A model generated the notes under the pieces. The model saw nothing but the letters and a program-made list of their open reading frames with translations. It was not told the DNA's origin and searched no databases. From Sinorhizobium garamanticum (GTDB lineage Bacteria > Pseudomonadota > Alphaproteobacteria > Rhizobiales > Rhizobiaceae): DNA of 64,000 nt. Numbering within the stretch: the first letter of the stretch is position 1; each line of letters begins with the position of its first letter. Position numbers and translations under genes: made by a program. Positions 8,696-17,801 of this stretch are shown here, in pieces. The stretch lies in the NCBI RefSeq assembly GCF_029892065.1, contig NZ_CP120373.1, positions 3,355,001-3,419,000 on the forward strand, given 5' to 3'.

Positions 8696-9209
8696 CAGCC
8701 CCGTCCCCTTTTGAGACCTTTGCGCAAACCGCCACGGTCAAGCGCCCGCTTTGACTCGCAGCTTCGATGCGAACACGCCCGATCCGTCTCGGTTCCCGGC
8801 TTATATACGAATTGTGACCGGTGACCAGATTTGTCGGAGCTGTGTCGCGGAACAAAATCTGTAACGATACAGTAGCGATGTCGAGCATTTTCGTTGCTGC
8901 ACTGCGAAGAACATAACCATCTGGTTGAATCCTGCAGTCGCGAAGCGAGATATTGCATTTGCGAAGTGCCGCCCAAGTGCTCCGCGATCTATTTCGGTTC
9001 AGAATCCCTTTGAATCAAAGCGTTATGGCCGAGAATTGGAGGCTCGCACGACTGAGCCGAGGATCGATGTTATCCTCTTTGAAGAGCTGTCAGACACACG
9101 TATTAGGCGAATTGAAAATAATATCTAGAATTATCCGTTGTGGGTGTTGCGTCGGAAAATCGTTTGAACTAAGTTTTTACGGCAACGTTACAGTGAGGGA
9201 GGAGAACTC
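8696..9209. promoter_or_regulatory. Divergent control region of the LacI gene and sugar ABC operon
   Basis: 514 bases with no supported gene. At 8859-8872 CTGTA-ACGA-TACAG is a short palindrome near the regulator side, and AAATCGTTT around 9157-9165, near the transporter side, resembles a LacI-family half-site pair. Both are candidate operators by inspection only. Confidence 0.4.
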
Positions 9210-10445
9210 ATGAAATTGCGTTCCATGGCCGCCGCATTGGCCGCAACCGTCGCCCTGCCATTCGGTGTGGCCAACGCCGCCGATCTGGAGGTCACGCATT
9301 GGTGGACCTCAGGCGGCGAGGCCGCGGCGGTCGCCGAACTGGCCAAGGCTTTCGATGCGACCGGCAACAAGTGGGTCGACGGTGCAATCGCCGGCTCGGG
9401 CGGGACCGCGCGTCCGATCATGATCAGCCGCATCACCGGCGGCGATCCGATGGCTGCTACCCAGTTCAACCACGGCCGTCAGGCGGAGGAATTGGTGCAG
9501 TCGGGCCTGATGCGCGACCTGACGGATCTCGCCACGCGCGAGAACTGGAAGGAGATCGTCAAGCCGGCAAGCCTGCTTGAGTCCTGCACCATCGAGGGCA
9601 AGATCTATTGCGCGCCCGTCAACATCCATTCCTGGCAGTGGCTGTGGCTTTCGAATGCGGCCTTCAAGCAGGCCGGCGTTCCCGTGCCGAAGAACTGGGA
9701 TGAGTTCGTCGCGGCAGCACCGGCGCTGGAAAAGGCCGGTATCGTGCCGCTCGCCGTCGGCGGTCAGCCATGGCAGGCGGCAGGTGCCTTTGACGTGCTG
9801 ATGGTGGCGATCGCCGGGAAAGACACGTTCGAGAAGGTGTTCGCCCAGAAGGACGAGGAAGTGGCTGCAGGTCCGGAGATCGCCAAGGTCTTCAACGCTG
9901 CCGACGACGCGCGCCGCATGTCAAAAGGCAGCAATGTCCAGGACTGGAACCAGGCAACGAACCTCGTCATCACTGGCAAGGCCGGCGGCCAGATCATGGG
10001 CGACTGGGCCCAGGGTGAATTCCAGCTTGCGGGCCAGAAGGCCGGTGTCGACTACACCTGCCTTCCGGGGCTTGGCGTCAACGAGGTGATCTCGACCGGC
10101 GGCGACGCATTCTACTTCCCGCTGCTGGAGGATGAAGAAAAGGCGAAGGCGCAGGAGGCGTTGGCATCGGCCCTGCTGAAGCCGGAGACGCAGGTTGCCT
10201 TCAACCTGAAGAAGGGCTCGCTGCCGGTGCGCGGCGACGTCGACCTCGCAGCCGCCAATGATTGCATGAAGAAGGGGCTCGATATCCTTGCCAAGGGCAA
10301 TGTGATCAAGGGCACCGACCAGCTTCTGTCTGCCGATAGTCAGAAGCAAAAGGAGGACCTGTTCTCCGAGTTCTTCGCAAACCCGTCGATGACGCCGGAG
10401 GATGCGCAGAAGCGCTTCGCCGCGATCATCGCGGCGGCAGACTAA
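9210..10445 (+). CDS. CUT1 sugar ABC transporter, periplasmic binding protein
   Basis: 411 residues with GGGAGGAG before the ATG. Residues 1-23 form a Sec signal peptide ending VANAA. The mature part begins DLEVTHWWTSGGEAAAV, characteristic of family-1 extracellular solute-binding proteins for oligosaccharides and hexoses, with conserved GDPMAATQFNHGRQ and GGQIMGDWAQGEF. It delivers its sugar to the two permeases encoded next. A GC-rich hairpin between this gene and the permeases likely leaves this gene the more strongly expressed. The ligand is unproven; the downstream beta-mannosidase-like gene suggests a mannose-containing saccharide. Confidence 0.93.
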   Translation: MKLRSMAAALAATVALPFGVANAADLEVTHWWTSGGEAAAVAELAKAFDATGNKWVDGAIAGSGGTARPIMISRITGGDPMAATQFNHGRQAEELVQSGLMRDLTDLATRENWKEIVKPASLLESCTIEGKIYCAPVNIHSWQWLWLSNAAFKQAGVPVPKNWDEFVAAAPALEKAGIVPLAVGGQPWQAAGAFDVLMVAIAGKDTFEKVFAQKDEEVAAGPEIAKVFNAADDARRMSKGSNVQDWNQATNLVITGKAGGQIMGDWAQGEFQLAGQKAGVDYTCLPGLGVNEVISTGGDAFYFPLLEDEEKAKAQEALASALLKPETQVAFNLKKGSLPVRGDVDLAAANDCMKKGLDILAKGNVIKGTDQLLSADSQKQKEDLFSEFFANPSMTPEDAQKRFAAIIAAAD

Positions 10446-10460
10446 TAGATGCCAATTGAA

Positions 10461-10482
10461 GGCCCCGCGCATTCGCGGGGCC
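10461..10482 (+). terminator. Attenuator-type hairpin between binding-protein and permease genes
   Basis: GGCCCCGCG-CATT-CGCGGGGCC, 15 bases after the binding-protein stop, with no T-run. In binding-protein-dependent operons such stems commonly stabilise the upstream message and reduce read-through. Confidence 0.55.
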
Positions 10483-10742
10483 GCCCTCATGCCCCATTCG
10501 GCACGACGCGTTCGCGCCGGGCACCCGTGACGATGTCTGCCGGCGTCGGCGCAAGGAGCATCCCGCTTTCGAGCTGAATTGCGAACGCGGATAAGATGTT
10601 CCAGATCAAGGTGTTCTGAGCGTTCATTATATGTTCGCGTGAACACGGAGTGCCGAGCAGGGGCCATTACCACGGTGAGGTGGCGGCGTGTTTCGCTGCG
10701 AGTACCGCCCACCGAATATATTGCAGTTTCGGAGGAGCAAAC

Positions 10743-11651
10743 ATGACAGGCCAAACACGCGGCTCGGCTCGCCCGAATCAGTGGTTGCGGAACCTGAATG
10801 CGAAGATCGCCTCTATTCCGATGATCCTGACAGCCGTGGTCATCTTCGTCGGCGGCACAGCCTGGACGGTTCTCTATTCCTTCACCAACTCGAAGCTGCT
10901 GCCACGGCTTTCCTTCGTCGGTCTCGACCAGTATGAGCGGCTATGGGCGGCACCGCGTTGGCTCGTCTCGATCGAGAATCTCGCGATCTACGGCTTTTTT
11001 TCACTGGTTTTCAGTCTCGTGATCGGCTTTGTGCTGGCGGCGCTGATGGATCAGAAGATCCGTTTCGAGAACACGTTTCGAACGATCATGCTCTATCCCT
11101 TCGCGCTGTCGTTCATCGTCACGGGCCTGGTCTGGCAGTGGCTGCTCAATCCGCAATACGGCATACAGTCGATCGTACGGTCCCTTGGCTGGACGAGCTT
11201 CAACTTCGATCCGCTCTATAATTCCGACATTGTCATCTACGGCATTCTGATCGCGGCCCTCTGGCAGGGCACAGGTCTTGTCATGTGCCTGATGCTCGCC
11301 GGACTGCGCGGCATCGACGAGGACATCTGGAAGGCTGCGCGGGTCGACGGCATCCCGATGTGGAAGACTTATGTCCTTATCATCATCCCGATGATGCGCG
11401 GCGTCTTCATCACGACGCTCGTCATCATCGCGAGCGGCATCGTCAAGGTTTACGACCTCGTCGTAGCGCAGACGAGCGGCGGCCCCGGCATCGCCTCGGA
11501 AGTGCCTGCCAAATACGTCTACGACTACATGTTCCAGGCCCAGAACCTGGGCCAGGGCTTTGCCGCCTCCACCATGATGCTCGTGACGGTCGCGATCATC
11601 ATCGTGCCGTGGGCGTATCTGGAATTCGGAGGAGGTCGCAAGCGTGCTTAA
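10743..11651 (+). CDS. CUT1 sugar ABC transporter permease (MalF-type)
   Basis: 302 residues; GGAGGAG lies eight bases before the ATG at 10743. It has six predicted membrane segments and the inner-membrane permease EAA motif EDIWKAARVDGIPMWKTYVLIIIPMM (about residues 195-222), which docks on the ATPase. It partners with the permease that overlaps its last codons. The 297-base gap from the binding-protein gene contains the hairpin at 10461 but no other gene. Confidence 0.93.
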   Translation: MTGQTRGSARPNQWLRNLNAKIASIPMILTAVVIFVGGTAWTVLYSFTNSKLLPRLSFVGLDQYERLWAAPRWLVSIENLAIYGFFSLVFSLVIGFVLAALMDQKIRFENTFRTIMLYPFALSFIVTGLVWQWLLNPQYGIQSIVRSLGWTSFNFDPLYNSDIVIYGILIAALWQGTGLVMCLMLAGLRGIDEDIWKAARVDGIPMWKTYVLIIIPMMRGVFITTLVIIASGIVKVYDLVVAQTSGGPGIASEVPAKYVYDYMFQAQNLGQGFAASTMMLVTVAIIIVPWAYLEFGGGRKRA

Positions 11652-12588
11652 TCTCGTCGCCAACAACAGCACGGTTACCGAGGACGAAGCGGTTCCCGAC
11701 AGGATCACATCCGGTCCGCGTGGCGCCAAGCCGCGCCGGACACTCTCTCGCCGCAACATCGTCGTATACGGCACGTTGATCGTGGTCGCCCTCTATTACC
11801 TGCTGCCGCTCTACGTGATGATCATGACGTCGCTCAAGGGCATGCCGGAAATCCGCGTCGGCAACATCTTCGCGCCTCCGGTCGAAATCACCTTCGAACC
11901 CTGGGTAAAGGCCTGGGCGCAGGCCTGCACCGGCCTTAATTGCGACGGGCTTTCGCGCGGGTTCTGGAATTCGGTGCGCATCACCGTTCCCTCGGTGATC
12001 ATCTCGATCGCGATCGCCTCGATCAATGGCTACGCGCTCGCCAACTGGCGCTTCAAAGGGGCCGACCTGTTTTTCACCATCCTCATCGTCGGCGCCTTCA
12101 TTCCCTATCAGGTGATGATCTACCCGATCGTGATCGTGCTCAGGGAAATGGGTGTCTACGGCACGCTGACCGGTCTCATCATTGTGCATACGATCTTCGG
12201 CATGCCGATTCTGACCCTCTTGTTCCGCAACTATTTCGCCGGCTTGCCCGAGGAACTCTTCAAGGCGGCGCGCGTCGACGGCGCCGGGTTCTGGACGATC
12301 TATTTCAAGATCATGCTGCCGATGTCGCTGCCGATCTTCGTCGTTGCGATGATCCTTCAGGTGACCGGCATCTGGAACGACTTCCTGTTCGGCGTGGTTT
12401 TCACACGGCCGGAATACTACCCGATGACCGTGCAGCTCAACAATATCGTCAACTCTGTGCAGGGCGTGAAGGAATACAACGTCAACATGGCGGCGACCCT
12501 CCTGACCGGGCTCGTGCCGTTGGCGATCTACTTCGTCTCCGGCCGGCTGTTTGTGCGCGGCATCGCCGCCGGCGCAGTGAAAGGATAA
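11644..12588 (+). CDS. CUT1 sugar ABC transporter permease (MalG-type)
   Basis: 314 residues from a GTG that overlaps the preceding permease gene by eight bases; GGAGGAGG upstream supports it. Residues 1-35 are a cytoplasmic leader, followed by six membrane segments. The EAA loop is EELFKAARVDGAGFWTIYFKIMLPMSLP. The short insertion with two cysteines (CTGLNC) after the first membrane segment is seen in this subgroup. It forms the translocation channel together with the upstream permease. Confidence 0.93.
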   Translation: MLNLVANNSTVTEDEAVPDRITSGPRGAKPRRTLSRRNIVVYGTLIVVALYYLLPLYVMIMTSLKGMPEIRVGNIFAPPVEITFEPWVKAWAQACTGLNCDGLSRGFWNSVRITVPSVIISIAIASINGYALANWRFKGADLFFTILIVGAFIPYQVMIYPIVIVLREMGVYGTLTGLIIVHTIFGMPILTLLFRNYFAGLPEELFKAARVDGAGFWTIYFKIMLPMSLPIFVVAMILQVTGIWNDFLFGVVFTRPEYYPMTVQLNNIVNSVQGVKEYNVNMAATLLTGLVPLAIYFVSGRLFVRGIAAGAVKG

Positions 12589-12594
12589 TCAAGC

Positions 12595-13680
12595 ATGACC
12601 AGTGTTTCAGTCAGGGACCTGTCGCTGAACTTCGGCGCCGTCACCGTTCTCGACAAGCTCAATCTCGACATCAATCATGGCGAGTTCCTTGTCCTGCTCG
12701 GCTCGTCCGGATGCGGCAAGTCTACGCTCTTGAACTGCATCGCCGGCCTGCTTGACGTTTCGGAAGGGCAGATCTTCATCAAGGACCGCAATGTCACATG
12801 GGAGGAGCCGAAGGACCGGGGCATCGGCATGGTGTTCCAGTCCTACGCGCTCTACCCGCAGATGTCGGTCGAGAAGAACCTCTCCTTCGGGCTCCAGGTT
12901 GCCAGGGTGCCGCAGGCCGAAATCGACAAGCGTGTCGCACGCGCGGCGGAAATCCTGCAGATCCAGCCGCTTCTGAAGCGCAAGCCTGCCGAGCTTTCCG
13001 GCGGCCAGCGCCAGCGCGTGGCGATCGGCCGCGCACTTGTGCGCGACGTCGATGTCTTCCTCTTCGACGAGCCCTTGTCGAACCTCGACGCCAAGCTGCG
13101 ATCGGAATTGCGCGTCGAAATCAAGCGGCTGCACCAGTCTCTCAAGAACACGATGATCTATGTCACGCACGACCAGATCGAGGCGCTGACCTTGGCCGAC
13201 CGCATCGCCGTCATGAAGGGTGGCGTCATCCAGCAGCTCGCCGATCCGATGACCATTTACAACGCGCCGGAGAACCTCTTCGTCGCCGGCTTCATTGGTT
13301 CGCCGTCGATGAACTTCTTCCGTGGCGAGGTCGCCGCCAAGGACGGCCGTAGCGTCGTGCAGGTCGACGGCGTCGCCTTCGACGTCACCGCCTATCCCGC
13401 GCAGACAAAATTACAGCCGGGCCAGAAGGTCGTGCTTGGTCTTCGGCCGGAGCACGTCAAGATCGACGAGGCCGGGGCAGGAGATACAACGCACCAGGCC
13501 GTGGTCGACATCGAAGAGCCGATGGGCGCCGACAACCTTTTGTGGCTGACTTTTGCCGGTCAAACGATGTCCGTGCGCATCGCCGGCCAACGGCGCTACC
13601 AGCCCGGCACCGCAGTGCGCCTTTCTTTCGACATGGGGGTCGCCTCAATCTTCGACGCTGCCAGCGAAAACCGTCTTTGA
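12595..13680 (+). CDS. Sugar ABC transporter ATP-binding protein (MsmK/UgpC type)
   Basis: 361 residues, starting six bases after the permease stop. The nucleotide-binding domain has Walker A GSSGCGKST (residues 38-46), the signature LSGGQRQRV, Walker B VFLFDEPLSNLD and the switch His in YVTHDQ. Residues about 240-355 form the TOBE/MOI regulatory domain typical of CUT1 ATPases. It energises the two permeases encoded just upstream. Confidence 0.95.
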   Translation: MTSVSVRDLSLNFGAVTVLDKLNLDINHGEFLVLLGSSGCGKSTLLNCIAGLLDVSEGQIFIKDRNVTWEEPKDRGIGMVFQSYALYPQMSVEKNLSFGLQVARVPQAEIDKRVARAAEILQIQPLLKRKPAELSGGQRQRVAIGRALVRDVDVFLFDEPLSNLDAKLRSELRVEIKRLHQSLKNTMIYVTHDQIEALTLADRIAVMKGGVIQQLADPMTIYNAPENLFVAGFIGSPSMNFFRGEVAAKDGRSVVQVDGVAFDVTAYPAQTKLQPGQKVVLGLRPEHVKIDEAGAGDTTHQAVVDIEEPMGADNLLWLTFAGQTMSVRIAGQRRYQPGTAVRLSFDMGVASIFDAASENRL

Positions 13681-13788
13681 GAACCAATATCGAGCCCGGG
13701 CGACGCCGTCCGGGCCGCAATAAACGATAATCGCAACAAACGATAATGATGTCGGCCTCGATCGCCGCTCCATAAATGGATTGAGGAA

Positions 13789-16263
13789 ATGCCCCCCGAA
13801 ACCTTGAACCGCGACGCCATCTGCATCGACTTGTCCGGTGACTGGCTGCTTGCCTCGACCGACAACAGCCACGCGCTTACCATCGCGCTTCCGGGCGATG
13901 TGCATAGCGCGTTGCAGCAGGCGGGCATCATCGCGGATCCCTATGCCGGCCGGAACGAGGCTGATGTGCAATGGGTCGCGCACAAGGACTGGGTTCTGGA
14001 GCGCACGGTCACCATCGATGCGGACGATCTCGACGGGTGCTGGTATCTCGATTTCGAGAGCATCGACACGGTCGCCTCGGTCTTCGTCAACGATCAACTG
14101 GTGCTGCAGGCGGAAAACTGCTTTCGCCGCTATCGCCCCGACGTATCGAGTGCGCTCGTCGTCGGCGAGAACCGCCTCCGCATCGTGCTGCACTCCTCGA
14201 TTGCCGAGGGCGCGCGCCGGCAGGCGGCGCAGCCCTTCTACGTGCCCTATCACGATGGGAATTCGCCGATTGCCAACGGCAACATGCTGCGCAAGCCCCA
14301 GTGCCACTTCGGCTGGGACTGGAACATCGCCATCGCGCCGCTCGGCATCTATGGCTCGCTGGCACTTCGCCGGCTGGAGACCGCGCGCATCGAACACCTC
14401 ACCACACGTCAGCTCTGGCTTACCGACGGCTCGATCGACCTGCAGGTGACCGTCACGCTCTTTGCCCGCGAACCCGGCATCGTACCCATTCATTTCGAAC
14501 TCGATGGCATGCGGGAGCGCCTGGACTGCGCGGTCGCCGCCGGCGAGACCCGGATCACCCACGTGTTCACGGTCGCAAAGCCGAGATTGTGGTGGCCGGC
14601 AGGCAGCGGCGAGCAGGCGCTTTCCGTCCTTAACGTCGAACTGCCGGACGAGAGCGTGACGCGCCAGATCGGTTTCCGCACGATCGAGCTTGTCACCGAC
14701 AAGGACGAGGCGGGCAGCCGTTTTGCCTTCCGCATCAACGGCCGCGAGGTCTTCTGCCGCGGCGCGAACTGGATCCCGGCGGATGCGCTGGTGTCGCGCG
14801 TGACGCTGCAAGGGGTTGAGGACCTCCTGCAATCCGCCGTCGACGCCAACATGAACATGATCCGCGTCTGGGGCGGCGGCTTCTACGAGCCGGACTGGTT
14901 CTACGATCTCTGCGACCGGCTGGGACTGCTCGTCTGGCAGGACTTCATGTTCGCCTGCAATCTCTACCCCTCTACACTGGACTTTCTCGACAATGTCGCG
15001 GCCGAGGTGGACTACCAGGTCAAACGCCTGTCGTCCCACCCGTCGATTGCGCTTTGGTGCGGCGACAACGAACTTGTCGGCGCGCTCACCTGGTTCGAAG
15101 AAAGCCGCAAGGATCGCGACCGTTACCTCGTCTCTTATGACCGGCTGAACCGCACGGTCGAGGCTGCCATGAAGGCCGCCTGCCCGGAAGCGATCTGGTG
15201 GCCTTCGAGCCCGTCTGTCGGCCACCTCAATTTCGGCGATGCATGGCATGCGGACGGCGCGGGCGACATGCACTACTGGTCCGTCTGGCACGAGAACAAG
15301 TCGTTCGACAATTATCGCACCGTGCGCCCGCGTTTCTGCTCGGAATTTGGTTTCCAGTCTTACACCTCGATGCCGATCGTCCGGCAATTCGCCGAGACAC
15401 GCGATCTCAACATCGCCTCGCCGGTGATGGAGGCGCATCAGAAGAATGCCGGCGGCAACGAGCGGATCGCCGGGACCATGTTCCGCTATTTCCGCTTTCC
15501 GAAGGATTTCCCGAGCTTCGTCTATCTGAGCCAAATCCAGCAGGGACTCGCGATCCGCACCGCGGTCGATTATTGGCGGTCGCTGAAACCGCATTGCATG
15601 GGCACGCTTTATTGGCAGCTCAACGACACCTGGCCGGTCGCCTCCTGGTCGAGCCTGGACTACGGCGGCAACTGGAAGGCCATGCACTATATGGCCCGCC
15701 GCTTCTTCCAGCCGGTCGCCGTCGCCGCCATTCCTTCCGCGGACCGCAAGGAGATCACCTTCTCGATGGTGAACGACACCGCCGAGATGGTGACGGTCGA
15801 ACTACAGACCTTTGTCGTTTCGCTTGACGGCGAGCGTCGCCCGCTTGCAGCGGCCGCCGGCGCCTGCGCGCCGGACCGCGCTGCCACGCTCGTCACCATC
15901 GGGACCGGCGACATCCCGGAAGGCGCTCTTCTTTTCTGGTCGTTTGAAGCCTCGAACGGCATGCGTGGCGAGGGGCATCATGTCCAGGGCACCTACAAGG
16001 CGCTTGATCTTTCGCCGTCCGGCCTGACGCTGGAGACCGTGCCGCGACTGGATGGCGCCTTCGACGTGATTGTCTCGGCGAGCGGTCTCGCGCTGCACGT
16101 AATGATCGAGGGGGATGTCGAGGGGCGTTATTCCGACAATGCCTTCGACCTGACGGCCGGCGAGACGAAGGTGATCCGCTTCACGCCGAAGGTGCTGCTC
16201 GCCGAAGGCATCGTGCCGAGCTTCATCGCCTACGACCTCGAATCCTGCCAGGGAAAAGGGTGA
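13789..16263 (+). CDS. Glycoside hydrolase family 2 beta-mannosidase-like enzyme
   Basis: 824 residues and no signal peptide, so cytoplasmic. The N-terminal jelly-roll contains DGCWYLDFESIDTVASVFVNDQLV. The TIM barrel includes VFCRGANWIPADAL, NMIRVWGGGFYE, the acid/base Glu in WCGDNELVG, and the nucleophile Glu in FCSEFGFQSY. TLYWQLNDTWPVASWSS closes the barrel. This pattern is that of beta-mannosidases, which release mannose from non-reducing ends of mannosides. GAGGA lies only three bases before the ATG, an unusually short spacing. It follows the transporter ATPase gene by 108 bases and probably hydrolyses the imported saccharide. Confidence 0.9.
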   Translation: MPPETLNRDAICIDLSGDWLLASTDNSHALTIALPGDVHSALQQAGIIADPYAGRNEADVQWVAHKDWVLERTVTIDADDLDGCWYLDFESIDTVASVFVNDQLVLQAENCFRRYRPDVSSALVVGENRLRIVLHSSIAEGARRQAAQPFYVPYHDGNSPIANGNMLRKPQCHFGWDWNIAIAPLGIYGSLALRRLETARIEHLTTRQLWLTDGSIDLQVTVTLFAREPGIVPIHFELDGMRERLDCAVAAGETRITHVFTVAKPRLWWPAGSGEQALSVLNVELPDESVTRQIGFRTIELVTDKDEAGSRFAFRINGREVFCRGANWIPADALVSRVTLQGVEDLLQSAVDANMNMIRVWGGGFYEPDWFYDLCDRLGLLVWQDFMFACNLYPSTLDFLDNVAAEVDYQVKRLSSHPSIALWCGDNELVGALTWFEESRKDRDRYLVSYDRLNRTVEAAMKAACPEAIWWPSSPSVGHLNFGDAWHADGAGDMHYWSVWHENKSFDNYRTVRPRFCSEFGFQSYTSMPIVRQFAETRDLNIASPVMEAHQKNAGGNERIAGTMFRYFRFPKDFPSFVYLSQIQQGLAIRTAVDYWRSLKPHCMGTLYWQLNDTWPVASWSSLDYGGNWKAMHYMARRFFQPVAVAAIPSADRKEITFSMVNDTAEMVTVELQTFVVSLDGERRPLAAAAGACAPDRAATLVTIGTGDIPEGALLFWSFEASNGMRGEGHHVQGTYKALDLSPSGLTLETVPRLDGAFDVIVSASGLALHVMIEGDVEGRYSDNAFDLTAGETKVIRFTPKVLLAEGIVPSFIAYDLESCQGKG

Positions 16264-16268
16264 GCCGG

Positions 16269-16967
16269 ATGAGGCGCAGCCACGTCAACGAGATCATCCG
16301 CGAAAGCGACGCCTTCATGCGTAGCCACGGCTTCGTGCTGCCCCCCTTTGCCTACTGGTCGCCGGAGGAATTGAAGACGCGGGTTGCGTCCGACAGCCCG
16401 ACGATCCTTGAGGCGCGGCTCGGCTGGGACATCACCGATTACGGCAAGGGGCGCTTCGGCGAATTCGGCCTCGTCCTTTTTACCCTGAGGAACGGTGCCG
16501 CGGCCAATCTCGGCACCGGCAAGGGCATGGTCTATGCCGAGAAGCTGATGATCACGCGTGCGGGCCAGGTCAATCCATTGCACCGTCACGCGGTGAAAAC
16601 GGAGGACATCATCAATCGCGGCGGCGGCACTCTGGTCCTTGAGATGTACAACTCGCTGCCCGATGGCTCAGTCGACGAGGAAAGCGACGTCGAAGTGGCA
16701 TGCGATGCGCGCCTGCGCCGGCAGAAGGCGGGGGAGCTCCTGCAGCTTGAACCCGGTGAGAGCGTCACTTTGCCGCCCGGAAACTGGCATGCCTTTTGGG
16801 CGGAGGGAGGCGACGTGTTGATGGGCGAAGTCTCGACCGTCAACGACGACCTTACCGACAACTATTTCCGCGAGCTGGTGGGCCGCTTTTCCGCAATCGA
16901 AGAGGACGAACATCCGCTCCACCTGCTTGTTTCGGACTACGACACCTGGCTGAAGGCAACAGGTTGA
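16269..16967 (+). CDS. D-lyxose/D-mannose ketol-isomerase family cupin
   Basis: 232 residues from the ATG at 16269; a GTG nine bases upstream is an alternative. The cupin core carries metal ligands in NPLHRHAVKTEDIINRGGGTLVLEMY (His-x-His and Glu) and the later His in PPGNWHAFWAEGG. This pattern matches the D-lyxose isomerase (YdaE-like) family, whose members interconvert D-lyxose/D-xylulose and D-mannose/D-fructose. Placed directly after a beta-mannosidase-like gene, the simplest reading is that it feeds released mannose into fructose metabolism. That last step is inference. Confidence 0.8.
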   Translation: MRRSHVNEIIRESDAFMRSHGFVLPPFAYWSPEELKTRVASDSPTILEARLGWDITDYGKGRFGEFGLVLFTLRNGAAANLGTGKGMVYAEKLMITRAGQVNPLHRHAVKTEDIINRGGGTLVLEMYNSLPDGSVDEESDVEVACDARLRRQKAGELLQLEPGESVTLPPGNWHAFWAEGGDVLMGEVSTVNDDLTDNYFRELVGRFSAIEEDEHPLHLLVSDYDTWLKATG

Positions 16968-17025
16968 AACGCCCTTACCTACTTTCAACAACTCATTCCT
17001 GCGCACTCAACGAGGAGAATTTTTG

Positions 17026-17787
17026 ATGAAAGACGTCAGCTTCCAACTCTACAGCGCCCGCAATTTTCCACCGCTCGCCGATGTGCTCGCGACCGTCGGC
17101 AAGGCCGGTTATACCCAGGTCGAGGGCTACGGTGCGCTTTACGCATCGCTGACCGACGAAGAGGTCGCTGATTTCAAGCGCGGTCTCGAACGCAACGGCG
17201 TCACCATGCCTACCGCGCATTTCGGGATCGACATGCTGGAGCAGGAGCCGGCGCGGGTGCTGCGGATCGCCAATGCGCTCGGCATCCGGGCAATCTACTG
17301 CCCTTACCTGATGCCGGACCAGCGCCCGAGCGATGCGGCCGGCTGGCGCGCCTTCGGTGCGCGGCTGCAAGCGGCGGGCAAGCCTTTCCGGGATGCGGGA
17401 CTCGACTTCGGCTGGCACAATCACGACTTCGAATTCCATGCCCTTGCAGACGGCTCCATACCGTTGGACCACATCTTCGCCGGCGGCCCGGATCTTTCCT
17501 GGGAAGCCGATATCGCCTGGATCGTGCGCGGTGGCGCCGATCCCTTCGCCTGGATCGCGAAATACGGCAGCCGCATCACCGCCGTCCACGTCAAGGACAT
17601 CGCCCCCAAGGGCGAGAAGACGGATGAGGACGGCTGGGCAGATGTCGGCCACGGCACGATCGACTGGAAGGGGCTCGTAAAGGCGCTCTCCGCAACCTCG
17701 GTAAAATATTTTATCGCCGAACATGACAACCCCAGCGACTTCCGGCGCTTCGCCGAACGTTCGCTGGCTTCCATCCAATCCTATTGA
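17026..17787 (+). CDS. Sugar phosphate isomerase/epimerase-like TIM-barrel protein
   Basis: 253 residues; GAGGAG lies nine bases before the ATG (a TTG immediately upstream is less likely). It has the xylose-isomerase-like TIM barrel: MKDVSFQLYSARN at strand 1, FGWHNHDFEF with paired His and Glu, LSWEADIAWIVRGGADP, and HVKDIAP carrying a metal-binding His and Asp. This family (IolE/Hyi-like) includes isomerases, epimerases and dehydratases of keto-sugars. It is flanked by the cupin isomerase and a Gfo/Idh/MocA dehydrogenase, a frequent trio in oxidative sugar catabolism. Confidence 0.88.
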   Translation: MKDVSFQLYSARNFPPLADVLATVGKAGYTQVEGYGALYASLTDEEVADFKRGLERNGVTMPTAHFGIDMLEQEPARVLRIANALGIRAIYCPYLMPDQRPSDAAGWRAFGARLQAAGKPFRDAGLDFGWHNHDFEFHALADGSIPLDHIFAGGPDLSWEADIAWIVRGGADPFAWIAKYGSRITAVHVKDIAPKGEKTDEDGWADVGHGTIDWKGLVKALSATSVKYFIAEHDNPSDFRRFAERSLASIQSY

Positions 17788-17801
17788 GCGACGGGAAAAA
17801 C

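Noticed and set aside
13645..15687. 680-codon open frame antisense to the GH2 gene
   Set aside because: It mirrors the codon pattern of the real gene on the plus strand, as expected in GC-rich DNA, and its translation resembles no protein family.
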